Source: Chloroflexi bacterium 44-23
Lineage (GTDB): Bacteria; Chloroflexota; Anaerolineae; Anaerolineales; Anaerolineaceae
DNA: 64,000 nucleotides
NCBI GenBank assembly: GCA_001899005.1
Contig: MKUW01000021.1
Location: 62,001-126,000, forward strand
Direction: 5' to 3'
Both the position numbers and the translations under genes were made by a program. The notes under the pieces are model-generated. The model worked only from the letters and a program-made list of their open reading frames with translations, was not told where the DNA came from and ran no database searches. Of the stretch, positions 28,130 to 38,010 are shown piece by piece (position 1 is the stretch's first letter; every line of letters starts with the position of its first letter).

Positions 28130-30091
28130 ATGTACCTATCGAGAATTTATATTGAGAATTATCGATCTATTAAGAAATTGGACTTACGTTTCATCAGTGG
28201 GAAGAATATTATCATCGGCCGCAACAACGCCGGAAAAAGCAATATCATCAAAGCCATTGACCTGGTTCTGGGAGAGAATTCGCCTGATTACAACAAGTCA
28301 GAGAATATCACTGACAGTGATTTTTTCACTGTATACGGAAATAAAAGCTCCGAAATTATCATTTGGTGCGAATTGACCAGGCTACCTCATGAAGATTTGG
28401 ATTATGAAGAGCTATCTAAATGTTATGGATATTATGTTTGGATTGAAAATGGGGATAAAAGACGAATAAAGAATTCTTCTGCTCCTGACAAACTTAATGA
28501 GATATTTTCAAAAGTAATTCAGGATGATTTGCCCAGAGCAAATAAACTATACATCAATCCTAAGCCTGGTGGTGGAACTCCGCTTGAGAATGAAATCGGG
28601 AATATGTATTCATTTGCATATGGTTTTCGCGCAACACTCGACGAAGATGGAAAAGTAGATAAGGAAATTCGTTTATTCTACCGGGAAAATGATTCGTCAG
28701 ATTGGATCATGAGCTTTAAAGCTCCCTTCCGGAATGAGCTTCTTCAGAGTGCCATTATTCCATCGTTTCGGGATCCTCGGACTCAACTCAGAATTAGTCA
28801 ATGGGGGTGGTATGGTAAGTTAATGAAACACCTAACCCAGGGCTATGAAGCAAATGACGAACTAAAAGTTGCATTAAGTACAGTCAATCGCGTTGCAGGA
28901 GAAATTTTTTCGGGCATTAGTGAAAAAATTGAACAGTCGTCTGTAGCCGTGGCTTTTCCAGGAACTAAACTTCATTTTCAATTCAACACCGAAAACCGGA
29001 CAGATTTATATAAGAGTTGTGTCCTCTATGTGGATGATGGATATAAATCTCAGCTAACTGAAAAAGGTTCTGGTATTCAAAGCGCAGTAATTATTGGTTT
29101 ATTTAATTACTTCACTCAATTTGTAAATGTAAAAAGTTCTGCACTCCTGTGTATCGAAGAACCTGAATTGTACTTACATCCACACGCACGTAGGGTAATC
29201 AACAACAAGTTGTCAGATTTTCTAAATGGCAACCGTAATCAGGTCATCTTGTCTACTCATAGTTCTGAATTTATCAATGCACCTGATAGTATGCAAATTA
29301 TCCTTGTCCGGAAAGTGGAAAACGAAACCATAGCAAACCGGATAGAAATTCGCAAAATACAAAATCTATTGATTGATAATAACCAAAATGAAATATTCTT
29401 TGCTGATAAAGTGATTCTTTGCGAGGGCTTTGATCAATACATTATTCGAATGATTGCTGACGGGCTCTTTCCAGGGAAGATGGATGAATTTAATGTTTCC
29501 GTTTTATCTGTAAAAGGAAAAGACCAAATAAAACAAATGAGCAAACATTTAACTGATTTGCAAATCGAATGTTATGTGTTGGCTGATTTTGACTTTTTGT
29601 TACGCGATAAAAGCGAGGATCGAAAACAATTTGGTGAAGTCCCCGCGCATGAAAGCATTCGGGAACTGGGCAATGGCTATTTCTGTCAATCCTATCTATT
29701 TGGAACTAATGGCAATTCAATACTTGGTAGGATAGATAAGCTCCGAAATTCATTCAAAGCCAAATTTCCCGAATTATTTTACACAGCTAAAAGGTTGTCT
29801 GATATTCCTAACTGTACCGAAAAGTCACAAATCGAGGAGTTACTTGCAGATCTGCGAAGTCATGGCATCTGTATTCTAAGTGGGCAAATTGAAGATTTAT
29901 TTGTTAACCAGAATGATTTTCATGGCAATAAATTGGAGCTGACTGATGTGTATACGACAAAACAGAAATTAAACGACGGATCTGGCGTCTCTGGTTTGTT
30001 TTGCACGGATGAAATAATGGAATTCCTGTCTCATGTATTCGATGAGCCCCTCATAGAAGGTAACTCAACCGAAGAAGAGATACCGTTTTAG
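28130..30091 (+). CDS. OLD-family ATP-dependent nuclease
   Basis: This 653-residue protein has an ABC-type ATPase domain and a C-terminal TOPRIM nuclease domain. Walker A IIGRNNAGKSN lies near residues 25-35, Walker B LLCIEEPELYLHPHA near 340-352 and the H-loop LSTHSSEF near 375. TOPRIM acidic residues are seen in VILCEGFDQY (near 435) and VLADFDF (near 485). OLD proteins are DNA nucleases used in phage defence, alone or with partners such as the Gabija helicase. Here no UvrD-like partner is present and the gene sits between hsdS and hsdR with spacers of 9 and 12 bases, so it is expressed with the RM system. G+C is lower than in its neighbours. Confidence 0.88.
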   Translation: MYLSRIYIENYRSIKKLDLRFISGKNIIIGRNNAGKSNIIKAIDLVLGENSPDYNKSENITDSDFFTVYGNKSSEIIIWCELTRLPHEDLDYEELSKCYGYYVWIENGDKRRIKNSSAPDKLNEIFSKVIQDDLPRANKLYINPKPGGGTPLENEIGNMYSFAYGFRATLDEDGKVDKEIRLFYRENDSSDWIMSFKAPFRNELLQSAIIPSFRDPRTQLRISQWGWYGKLMKHLTQGYEANDELKVALSTVNRVAGEIFSGISEKIEQSSVAVAFPGTKLHFQFNTENRTDLYKSCVLYVDDGYKSQLTEKGSGIQSAVIIGLFNYFTQFVNVKSSALLCIEEPELYLHPHARRVINNKLSDFLNGNRNQVILSTHSSEFINAPDSMQIILVRKVENETIANRIEIRKIQNLLIDNNQNEIFFADKVILCEGFDQYIIRMIADGLFPGKMDEFNVSVLSVKGKDQIKQMSKHLTDLQIECYVLADFDFLLRDKSEDRKQFGEVPAHESIRELGNGYFCQSYLFGTNGNSILGRIDKLRNSFKAKFPELFYTAKRLSDIPNCTEKSQIEELLADLRSHGICILSGQIEDLFVNQNDFHGNKLELTDVYTTKQKLNDGSGVSGLFCTDEIMEFLSHVFDEPLIEGNSTEEEIPF

Positions 30092-30103
30092 GAAGGTTAT
30101 ATT

Positions 30104-33100
30104 ATGGAACTTGATCAAGCATCCCTTGAATTCTCAGAACTCACCCGCTCCCAGCTGCCGGCGCTGCACCTGCTGCAAAACCTGGGCTACACCTACCTCT
30201 CCCCGCGCGAGGCGCTGGCGCTGCGCGGCGGGCGGGCCGATGCCGTTTTACTGGAAAGTGTTCTGCTCGACTGGTTGGCCAGGAATAATGAAATCCAATA
30301 CCACGGTCAACGCTTCCCGTTTTCCGAAGCCAATATTCACACCGCTGTGCAGGTCCTCAAAGAGACTCTTTCCATTGGCCTGCTGCGCACCAACGAAAGC
30401 ATTTTCGACCTGCTCAGCCTGGGCAAGAGCCTGCCGCAATCCGTGAACGGGAATTTGAAGAGCTTCAGCCTGCGTTACATTGATTGGGAGCATCCCGAGC
30501 AGAATATTTACCATGTGGCGGAGGAATTCGCCGTCGAGCGCCGCGGCAGTCACGAAACCCGCCGGCCCGACCTGGTGCTGTTCGTCAACGGCATTCCCTT
30601 TTGCGTGATCGAATGTAAATCGCCCGACCTTAAAGATCCTATTACCCAGGCGATCTCACAACAGATACGCAATCAGAAAGAAGATGAAACCCCCGCTCTT
30701 TTCCAATATGCACAGCTTCTACTGGCGGTCTCAGGTAATGAAGCCAAATATGCCACAGTCGGTACCCCGGCCAAGTTTTGGAGCGTTTGGAAAGAGGAAG
30801 ACGAAGCATTTGAGAAATCTTTGAAAACTGTTGTGGAAAAGCCATTGAGCCGCAGCCAAATTCAGGCTTTGTATGACGCCTTCCCTGGCAAGCACCGCAT
30901 GGAAGCGGTCAACAGCCTGAACCTGCCGCGCGTTGTCACCACTCAGGATCGAGCCATTTACTCGCTTTGCCGGCCGGAACGGTTGCTTGAACTGGCGTAT
31001 GGCTTTACGCTCTTCGATGCCGGCGAAAAGAAAGTCGCCCGCTACCAGCAATACTTCTGCGTAAAGAAGATCATGCGCCGGATCTATGAACGAGATTCGG
31101 AAGGCAGACGATCCGGCGGTGTAGTCTGGCACACCCAGGGCAGCGGCAAATCGCTCACCATGGTCTTCCTGGCAAAAGCCATTGCGCTGAGGCCCGATAT
31201 CCCGGATCATAAAATCGTGCTGGTCACCGACCGGGTGGATCTGGACGATCAGATCTACAAAACGTTCCACGCCTGCGGCAAAGAAGTGGAACAGGCTCGC
31301 ACCGGCAAAGACCTGGCGGAAATGCTGCGCGAAAACAAGCAGCGCATCATCACCACCGTGATTGACAAATTTGACGCTGCGGTTGGGCGTCAAAACGCGC
31401 GCAATGACAACCCGAACATCTTTGTCCTGGTGGATGAAGGTCACCGTACTCAATACGGTTCCATGCACGCCCGCATGCGCCAAGCGCTCCCCGAGGCCTG
31501 CTACATCGGTTTTACTGGCACACCGGTGATGAAAAAGGATCACGATACCGTTCGGCAGTTTGGTGGCTTGATTGATACCTATACCATCACTCGCGCGGTG
31601 GAAGATAAAAATGTGGTGCCTTTACTGTATGAAGGCCGGCATGTGGATCAAAAAGTGGATGATAAGGCAATTGATACCTGGTTTGAACGCATCACTCAGG
31701 ACCTGACTCAGCCGCAAATTGCAGACCTGAAGGTAAAATATTCCACCACGGATCAACTCAACAAAGCTGCCCAAAAAGTCCAGCGCATCGCCTGGGATAT
31801 CAGCGTTCATTATCGTGACAACTGGCAAGGCACTGGGTTCAAGGGTCAGTTGGTTGCTACAGATAAAGCCACTGCTCTTTTGTATAAGCAGTTTCTGGAT
31901 GAATTTGGCATGGTGATATCGGATGTACTCATATCGCCTCCAGATGAACGCGAAGGCGAGGAAGATCTATATCAGGAAAATGTTCTGGCTGTCCAGCGAT
32001 TCTGGAAAGGGATGATGGAAAAGTATGGCAGCGAGCGCGAATACAACAAACAAATCATCAACACGTTCAAGAACGGAGAAACACCCGAAATTATCATTGT
32101 AGTGGATAAGCTGCTGACCGGATTTGACGCGCCCCGTGACACGGTCCTTTATCTGACCCGAAAACTCAAAGATCATACCCTTTTGCAAGCAATAGCGCGG
32201 GTTAATCGCCTGTACGAGGGTAAAGATTTCGGCTACATCCTGGATTATTACGGTGTCCTGGAGAATTTAAGCCATGCGCTCGATCTGTATAACTCGCTAC
32301 CTGAATTTGATAAGGATGATCTGGTTGGCATCCTGACCGATATCAGCGAGCCCGTTTCGCAGTTGGCGCAAGCCCATTCGGTGTTGTGGGACACCTTCAA
32401 AGAGGTCAAGAATCGCCGCGACGCGGAAGCGTATGAAATCCTGCTGGCGGACGATGCCTTGCGAGAAAAGTTTTACGAAAGACTTTCAAAATACGCTAAG
32501 ACATTATCGATTGCCTTATCAAGTGTTAAATTCCTGGAAGAAACTCCGCCAGAGAAGGTCGAACAGTACCGAAGCGATCTAAAATTCTTCTCCAAGTTAA
32601 AAGCATCTGTTCAGCGGCGCTACGCCGAGGTGGTCGATTTTTCGCAATACGAACCGCGCATCCAGAAGCTGTTGGACACCCATGTTGGTACCGGTGATGT
32701 GGAGCAAATTACCTCACTGGTGAACATCTTTGACCAGAAGGCTTTCGCTGATGAAGTAGAAAAGCTGCATTCGGATGCTGCCAAAGCAGATACGATTGCC
32801 CACCGCACCCAGAAAACCATCTATGAGCGCATGGAGCAGGATCCGGTATTTTACAAACGTTTCTCTGAGATATTGAAAGACGCGATTAAAGCCTACCGGG
32901 ATGAACGTCTCCGTGAAAAGGATTACCTGGCGCAGGTCACTGAGATCATGCAAGCAGTCCTCAATCGAACAGGGGATAATGTTCCAGTACGGTTGAATGG
33001 GCATGAGGTTGCCAAAGCCTATTATGGGATTGTGAAAGAGACAATTCAACCAGGCGAGTCTCGAGAAGACCGCAGTGAAGCCTTTGCCAGAGCTGCCCTG

Positions 33101-33295
33101 GAAGTGGAAAACATTGTTGAACGAAATCGCATTGTTAACTGGGTGGACAATATCGACGTTCAGAACCGGATGCGCATCGAAATTGAAGACATGTTATTTG
33201 ACTGGAAAGAACAGGAAGGGATTGAGCTAACCTTTGAGGAAATCGATCGAATTTTAGATCAATCGATTGATGTCGCCCGCGTCAGATGTCCGTAA
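30104..33295 (+). CDS. hsdR: Type I restriction endonuclease subunit HsdR
   Basis: A 1063-residue motor and nuclease subunit, normal for the family. The N-terminal PD-(D/E)xK nuclease has RRPDLVLFVNGIPFCVIECK near residues 152-172. The SF2 translocase has Walker A HTQGSGKSLT near 343, DEGH near 444, GFTGTPV near 470 and a C-terminal RecA lobe with LLTGFDAPRDTVLYL and QAIARVNRLYEGK. The C-terminal helical domain binds the methylase core. It is 12 bases after the OLD gene and overlaps the metallopeptidase gene by 10 bases. Confidence 0.96.
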   Translation: MELDQASLEFSELTRSQLPALHLLQNLGYTYLSPREALALRGGRADAVLLESVLLDWLARNNEIQYHGQRFPFSEANIHTAVQVLKETLSIGLLRTNESIFDLLSLGKSLPQSVNGNLKSFSLRYIDWEHPEQNIYHVAEEFAVERRGSHETRRPDLVLFVNGIPFCVIECKSPDLKDPITQAISQQIRNQKEDETPALFQYAQLLLAVSGNEAKYATVGTPAKFWSVWKEEDEAFEKSLKTVVEKPLSRSQIQALYDAFPGKHRMEAVNSLNLPRVVTTQDRAIYSLCRPERLLELAYGFTLFDAGEKKVARYQQYFCVKKIMRRIYERDSEGRRSGGVVWHTQGSGKSLTMVFLAKAIALRPDIPDHKIVLVTDRVDLDDQIYKTFHACGKEVEQARTGKDLAEMLRENKQRIITTVIDKFDAAVGRQNARNDNPNIFVLVDEGHRTQYGSMHARMRQALPEACYIGFTGTPVMKKDHDTVRQFGGLIDTYTITRAVEDKNVVPLLYEGRHVDQKVDDKAIDTWFERITQDLTQPQIADLKVKYSTTDQLNKAAQKVQRIAWDISVHYRDNWQGTGFKGQLVATDKATALLYKQFLDEFGMVISDVLISPPDEREGEEDLYQENVLAVQRFWKGMMEKYGSEREYNKQIINTFKNGETPEIIIVVDKLLTGFDAPRDTVLYLTRKLKDHTLLQAIARVNRLYEGKDFGYILDYYGVLENLSHALDLYNSLPEFDKDDLVGILTDISEPVSQLAQAHSVLWDTFKEVKNRRDAEAYEILLADDALREKFYERLSKYAKTLSIALSSVKFLEETPPEKVEQYRSDLKFFSKLKASVQRRYAEVVDFSQYEPRIQKLLDTHVGTGDVEQITSLVNIFDQKAFADEVEKLHSDAAKADTIAHRTQKTIYERMEQDPVFYKRFSEILKDAIKAYRDERLREKDYLAQVTEIMQAVLNRTGDNVPVRLNGHEVAKAYYGIVKETIQPGESREDRSEAFARAALEVENIVERNRIVNWVDNIDVQNRMRIEIEDMLFDWKEQEGIELTFEEIDRILDQSIDVARVRCP

Positions 33296-34038
33296 GCCAG
33301 AGGCAATTAATGGTGATTATCGAGAGTCCAAAAATGATAACCGTATCTTATTCCAACCTTCAGATTCCCGTCACAGTATGGTTTGAAGAGCGAAATCGGT
33401 TACGAATCACGGTTCAGCCAGATAAAAGCATTGTCGCAAAAGCGCCTCTGGATCACTCCATGGAGGAAGTACAAGCAAAACTTGAAAAACGTGCCCCCTG
33501 GATGATTCGGCAACTGGAGTACTTTGATCAGTATCACCCCGTACTGCCTGATCGCCAATACATCAGTGGTGAAACATATTACTACTTGGGACGGCAGTAT
33601 CGGTTAAAGGTAACGGCTGGCAGTGAAAATGCTGTCAAACTGATTGGTAAATTCTTTATGTTAACTACAACCCAACCAGAGAATCTGGAAAGAAAACAAC
33701 AAATCTTACAAGACTGGTACACCAGCCATGCCAGGGTATTTATCCAGAATCGAGCAATGCTGTTTGTTGATCGCCTCATCGGGCTTAGCGCAAAAACACC
33801 TGAGATTAAGTATCGCAGGATGAACAAACGCTGGGGAAGTTGCACGCCCGCCGGAGTGATCACATTCAATACGGAGCTGATCAAAGCGCCGACTCACTGT
33901 ATTGATTACGTGGTCCTGCATGAATTATGTCATCTGGTGCACGAAGGTCACAGCGCAAAGTTCTATCACTTGCTGGATGTATTAATGCCAGATTGGAAGA
34001 AGCGAAAAGAACGATTGGAAAAGGTAATTTTGACATAA
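33286..34038 (+). CDS. YgjP-like zinc metallopeptidase (DUF45) in the RM operon
   Basis: This 250-residue protein is of the YgjP/DUF45 metallopeptidase-like family. The zinc motif is HELCH (in VVLHELCHLVHEGHSAKF). The family block KRWGSCTPAGVITFNTELIK lies just before it. Such genes frequently follow hsdR in type I RM operons, with unknown role; control of HsdR by proteolysis is a possibility, not shown here. The start overlaps the hsdR stop by 10 bases. An internal ATG at 33310 is an alternative. Confidence 0.87.
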   Translation: MSVSQRQLMVIIESPKMITVSYSNLQIPVTVWFEERNRLRITVQPDKSIVAKAPLDHSMEEVQAKLEKRAPWMIRQLEYFDQYHPVLPDRQYISGETYYYLGRQYRLKVTAGSENAVKLIGKFFMLTTTQPENLERKQQILQDWYTSHARVFIQNRAMLFVDRLIGLSAKTPEIKYRRMNKRWGSCTPAGVITFNTELIKAPTHCIDYVVLHELCHLVHEGHSAKFYHLLDVLMPDWKKRKERLEKVILT

Positions 34039-34100
34039 TTAGGTTTATGTCTATTTACAAGAAAGTTATATTAAAACCGATCAAGGAAAAGGGGTATGTC

Positions 34101-35453
34101 ATGATTATGCCAACCGAGCCAGTAGAAGAATTCGATGAACTCATCGAAGACGAAACGATCATTACCGATGAAAATGGAGATGAGCCTGCTCATGATCGGC
34201 GGAGGATCTTTACGGATAAATTGGATCCACCGATCGATTCGCTCTTTTTAAAGAACAAGCGTGGAGATCTCATATTAGATCCCATCTTCCAACGTCGCCC
34301 TGTCTGGGATCTGGCTCGTTGCAGCCGGTTGATTGAATCGGTCATTCTCGAAGTACCTCTACCCGTTTTCTATCTGGCGGAAAGTAAAGACGGTACTGAG
34401 GAAGTAATTGATGGTCAGCAGCGATTACGGGCATTTTTTAATTATTTGGACAATGTCTATTCGTTAACAGGCCTAAAGGCCTTACCGCATCTCAACGGTA
34501 AATACTTCCGAGATTTGGAGAAGCCTACACAAAAATTAATCCTGGGGTATTCAATTCGCACAGTCACATTTAAAAAAGAGTCAGATGAGAATCTCCGTTT
34601 TGAGATTTTCGAACGACTGAACACCGGTGCGATGCCATTAAATGACCAGGAACTGAGGAATTGTATTTACAGGGGAAAATACAACGAACTATTGATTGAA
34701 CTTTCCTCTGATCCCGATTACATGGCGATTATGGGTCTTAAAGCGCCTGAGAAACGCATGAAGGACGTTGAGTATGTATTACGCTTTGCCGCGTTTTATC
34801 ATGCTACTTACCTGAAATATAAACCCTCCATGGCGCGTTTTCTAAACGAGGATATGAAAACGCATCAGAAAATTTCTGATGAGGATGCTACAAAACTTCG
34901 AAAAGCATTTAAGAATAGCATGACTCTTATCCGTTCCATGATTGGAAGCAATGCGTTTCGCCGGTACTATCGGGGCGACGATGAAAACATCAATGGGTAT
35001 TGGGAACCAAAAAGGTTCAATGCTTCCCTTTTTGATGTTTTGACCTGGGGTTTCACAAATTACGACAAAAATTTGGTAATGGCGAATTTAGATGCGATTA
35101 GAGAAGGTTGGATCGCATTGATGACAGAAGATGAAAACTTTATCGAATCGATTGAACGATCCACTAGCTCGTTGAAAAGTGTAACCTACCGATTTGATGC
35201 CTGGCGGAAAGTCTTAAGTGAAGTGCTTTCATCCACTTCAACTCAGCCAAGATGTTTTACAAGGGTATTGAAGCAAAAGTTATTTGATACAAATCCGACC
35301 TGCCAAATATGCAATCAGCAAATTGCAGAAGTCGATGATGCGGCGGTAGATCACATCGAACAATACTGGCTGGGTGGAAAAACCATTCCCGAAAATGCGC
35401 GTCTAACGCACCGATATTGCAATTGGGCAAGATCGAAGAAGGATGTTGCCTAA
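34101..35453 (+). CDS. DUF262 and HNH-nuclease protein (GmrSD-like)
   Basis: The N-terminal DUF262 domain shows DPIFQRRPVWD (near residue 58) and EEVIDGQQRLRAFF (near 100), the ParB-like NTP-binding and DGQQR signature. The C-terminus is an HNH nuclease: CQICNQQI then DHIEQYWLGGKTIPENARLT and HRYCNWARSKK. This fusion type is related to GmrSD type IV restriction enzymes, which cut modified phage DNA. ATG 34101 follows an AAGGGG site; ATG at 34047 in the same frame is possible. It is 62 bases after the peptidase gene and 44 before the next, so it could still share the RM transcript. Confidence 0.85.
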   Translation: MIMPTEPVEEFDELIEDETIITDENGDEPAHDRRRIFTDKLDPPIDSLFLKNKRGDLILDPIFQRRPVWDLARCSRLIESVILEVPLPVFYLAESKDGTEEVIDGQQRLRAFFNYLDNVYSLTGLKALPHLNGKYFRDLEKPTQKLILGYSIRTVTFKKESDENLRFEIFERLNTGAMPLNDQELRNCIYRGKYNELLIELSSDPDYMAIMGLKAPEKRMKDVEYVLRFAAFYHATYLKYKPSMARFLNEDMKTHQKISDEDATKLRKAFKNSMTLIRSMIGSNAFRRYYRGDDENINGYWEPKRFNASLFDVLTWGFTNYDKNLVMANLDAIREGWIALMTEDENFIESIERSTSSLKSVTYRFDAWRKVLSEVLSSTSTQPRCFTRVLKQKLFDTNPTCQICNQQIAEVDDAAVDHIEQYWLGGKTIPENARLTHRYCNWARSKKDVA

Positions 35454-35497
35454 ATAGCTATGCCACGATTACTTTATCCATGGAAAGACTAGGAAAT

Positions 35498-37210
35498 ATG
35501 ATGATCGAAATGGAACGCCCAAAAGACAAGAAATTTGAAGATTGGCTGGCAATGGAAGATTTTCGCAGTTATTTGCTGGATACTTCAACAAAAGAAATTC
35601 CAGTTTATCAGTTGGACGGAAAGGCTGGTGGTTTGCTATTCTTATCGTCTCTCTTATTGCCACAAGAATTATTTTCCGAGGCATTAATTGATGATTTGAT
35701 AAATTGGCAAGAAGATCCTGTAGAAAGCAGTTGGGGATATGGAAGTGAATTTGAGAATGGTAGAGAGTCAAAAGTGATTTATTCTCCATTCTCAAATATG
35801 CGTCCAGAAGTATTAATTGATGCTGTACCAATCCTCACCCGTCGAATTAATTGCCTAAATAGGAATCGGACTGAATATTTTGAAGTAAATCCGGAAATAG
35901 CACATATTCACGATTTGCATTGGAACGAGGCTCATCATGCTTTTTGTACATTGAATGAAAATGGTGATATTTGGGATGTCGTGAAAGTACATCAAGAAGG
36001 TCGTTGCACGAAAGTTTCCATTGTTGAAGAGGTGTTAGTTAAGCATATGATTCTTGGAAATTATGTTTTCCTGCGCTTTTTTGATTTGGATCGGTGGGAA
36101 GGCGAGCTGGATATGCCAAATTCCAGCGATTACGTATCAACAGTTTATTGGCATGATCATAATATCCACGCAAGGTGGACCCCCATCCATAAAAAAGACG
36201 GAACATTGGGACGTGTATTTCTACGTGGATTTCAAATTATTTACCCCCCAAATGATCCTGATATTCAACGGGAGTGTATAGAAGGAGCCCCTCGGCAATA
36301 CTGCACTTATATCGCCTTCGACTGGAAACACGGACAAATAGGTGAGTATTCTTGTTCCCCTGAAAAGTTAGGAAATTATTTTGTGGAATCTGATTATCCT
36401 TTTGAAACAACGCCAGCTTTCTTTAAGAGAGAAGTTTTACGTAAATACCAAAACGACATTGAAAAATATTCAGTGAAAGATCATCAAATTGATTGTCGGT
36501 CAATATGGGGATTACCATTTGATATAAATGATGAAGGGCAAGTGCATGCTTATTTAATTGATCTTTCAAGAATACCTTATACGGAGCAACTACATTGGAA
36601 ATCATTTAATGAATCTCCAAAGGCAGGCATTTCCCGCCGTGCTTATAAAACTGATTTTCTAGCACAATGGGATACAGAACCAGAACCGCTACGTGACTTA
36701 AAGCAATTACTAAATGAGTTCCCCGCAGTAAGTACACCAAGTGGAAGAATCGACCTGTGGCAACAACCTACAGGGGCAGATGCAAACCTCATTGACCAGG
36801 TACATTATCCAACTGGGGATTCTCGCCAGGAATGGGAAACAGAAATCATTGAATTAGATAAACTAATTATTGAAGGGTTATGTACGAAATATCTACGAAA
36901 AGTCGCCAATAGCCTTGGGATTCAGAACGAACAGTTGGGCAGCATATTGTTATTACGAGAAATTCTCAAAATTAAAGGGATCGCTCCTGATTTATCAAGT
37001 AGTATCATTGATCCCTTATATCACCTACATGATCTTCGTTCAAAATTTGCTGGCCATCGGGCTGGGTCAGATGCAGAACAACTTACAAGAGAAATTCGAA
37101 ATCAGTATGGGAATTTTTCCGAACATTTTCGTAGATTGATTGTCAGTCTTTATGAAGGTCTTTCAATCTTAGCCGATTTGACAGAAAAAGGATACATTAA
37201 CTTATCATAG
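35498..37210 (+). CDS. Large unknown protein with HEPN-like C-terminus, paralogue 1
   Basis: I do not recognise the family. About 570 residues, depending on which of the ATG codons at 35480, 35498 and 35501 is used; AGGA at 35491-35494 favours 35498 or 35501. It is clearly homologous to the protein at 46346-48043. Shared blocks include AFDWKHGQIGEYSCSPEKLG, NYF(V/M)ES, PAFF, VLRKY, YTEQLHWKSFNE and the C-terminal LHDLRSKFAGH. In both, the last 120 residues are helical and end with R-x5-H (RSKFAGH), the form of the HEPN RNase active site (R-x4-6-H). The gene lies directly after the DUF262/HNH gene and closes the defence operon. A toxin or abortive-infection role is inference. Confidence 0.7.
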   Translation: MMIEMERPKDKKFEDWLAMEDFRSYLLDTSTKEIPVYQLDGKAGGLLFLSSLLLPQELFSEALIDDLINWQEDPVESSWGYGSEFENGRESKVIYSPFSNMRPEVLIDAVPILTRRINCLNRNRTEYFEVNPEIAHIHDLHWNEAHHAFCTLNENGDIWDVVKVHQEGRCTKVSIVEEVLVKHMILGNYVFLRFFDLDRWEGELDMPNSSDYVSTVYWHDHNIHARWTPIHKKDGTLGRVFLRGFQIIYPPNDPDIQRECIEGAPRQYCTYIAFDWKHGQIGEYSCSPEKLGNYFVESDYPFETTPAFFKREVLRKYQNDIEKYSVKDHQIDCRSIWGLPFDINDEGQVHAYLIDLSRIPYTEQLHWKSFNESPKAGISRRAYKTDFLAQWDTEPEPLRDLKQLLNEFPAVSTPSGRIDLWQQPTGADANLIDQVHYPTGDSRQEWETEIIELDKLIIEGLCTKYLRKVANSLGIQNEQLGSILLLREILKIKGIAPDLSSSIIDPLYHLHDLRSKFAGHRAGSDAEQLTREIRNQYGNFSEHFRRLIVSLYEGLSILADLTEKGYINLS

Positions 37211-37331
37211 CTTTGCACTGACACAATTCTTATTCACCAAATTTGGAAACATGGAAAACTTGGCAAAGCGTTTTAAAGACGACGATTTCCTGATTCTTAA
37301 CTTTGATTTGCAAAATACTAAAGTAGTCTCG

Positions 37332-37362
37332 GTACACCGTTCCCCCTTGAGACTCTACGGGA
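37332..37362 (+). repeat. Dispersed short repeat, copy 1
   Basis: The segment contains ACACCGTTCCCCCTTGAGAC followed by TCTACGGGA. The core CCGTTCCCCCTTRAGACTCTA recurs at 38009 in the same orientation and, in a CCCTTTCCCC form, at 56700-56764 reversed. Copies 1 and 2 flank the phosphoesterase gene. The family is unknown to me. Confidence 0.6.
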
Positions 37363-37446
37363 AAACCCTACCAAGAACAACCTGCCAGGTCATTCCTCTA
37401 CTACACCTGGTAGAGAAAAACGAAAATCTCCAAATATAATTAGAGG

Positions 37447-38010
37447 ATGGTCACCGAAAACACACTCAAAATTACTCTCGATACCTGGATTATTTCCGAC
37501 ACTCATTTCTTCCATGAGAATATCGGAAGGTATTGTAGCCGCCCTGAAAACTGGCAGGAATTGATTATCAAGAATTGGAATGATCTGATTTCCCCAGACG
37601 AAACCATTCTGCATCTGGGTGACTTTGCATTAGGCAATAAAAGCAATTTTGACCTCCTGACTAGCATTTTAAAAGGCAGATTATTTTTGATCCAAGGCAA
37701 CCATGACCGGATCAGCAAATCTTATTGTGAAACCCGTGGCGTAACATTGATAAAAAACTCCTTGAACGTCCAGATATCCGATCAGATGAAATTGATTTTT
37801 TCGCATCGCCCGATCGTCCCCCTTGAAGATGGTTGGATCAATCTACATGGTCATATCCATAATGTTCCACCGCCACCTGAAGGTTCCAATCTGGGACCGA
37901 ACCATATCAATATGAGCGTTGAGGTCAGGGAGTATCGTCCCTGGCGATTGGGTGATATTCTCAAAACTATCAAAGACCATCCATCAGAGAACGATGTGTC
38001 ACTCTGTTGA
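37447..38010 (+). CDS. Calcineurin-like phosphoesterase
   Basis: A 187-residue metallophosphoesterase with all metal-binding motifs: ISDTHFFHENI (D, H), LHLGDFALG (GD), IQGNHDR (GNHD), IFSHRPI and NLHGHIHN (GHxH). Proteins of this small type are common on phages and plasmids, and could act on nucleic acid ends or nucleotides; the substrate cannot be read from sequence. It is not tightly linked to neighbours: 236 bases separate it from the HEPN-like gene. Its stop codon abuts copy 2 of the dispersed repeat, and copy 1 lies 85 bases before its start, so it may have moved as a unit. Confidence 0.88.
   Translation: MVTENTLKITLDTWIISDTHFFHENIGRYCSRPENWQELIIKNWNDLISPDETILHLGDFALGNKSNFDLLTSILKGRLFLIQGNHDRISKSYCETRGVTLIKNSLNVQISDQMKLIFSHRPIVPLEDGWINLHGHIHNVPPPPEGSNLGPNHINMSVEVREYRPWRLGDILKTIKDHPSENDVSLC

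Noticed and set aside
30731..31543. 270-codon minus-strand frame opposite hsdR
   Set aside because: HsdR motifs are intact on the plus strand and the antisense frame shows only mirrored codon bias.
28130..33295. Gabija system (OLD nuclease plus helicase)
   Set aside because: The neighbouring helicase is a type I HsdR with nuclease and DEGH motifs, not a UvrD-like GajB.
37251..37439. 62-codon frame before the phosphoesterase
   Set aside because: The second half lies in the dispersed repeat; the first 28 residues look protein-like but no ribosome site or homology is evident. It may be a gene fragment.
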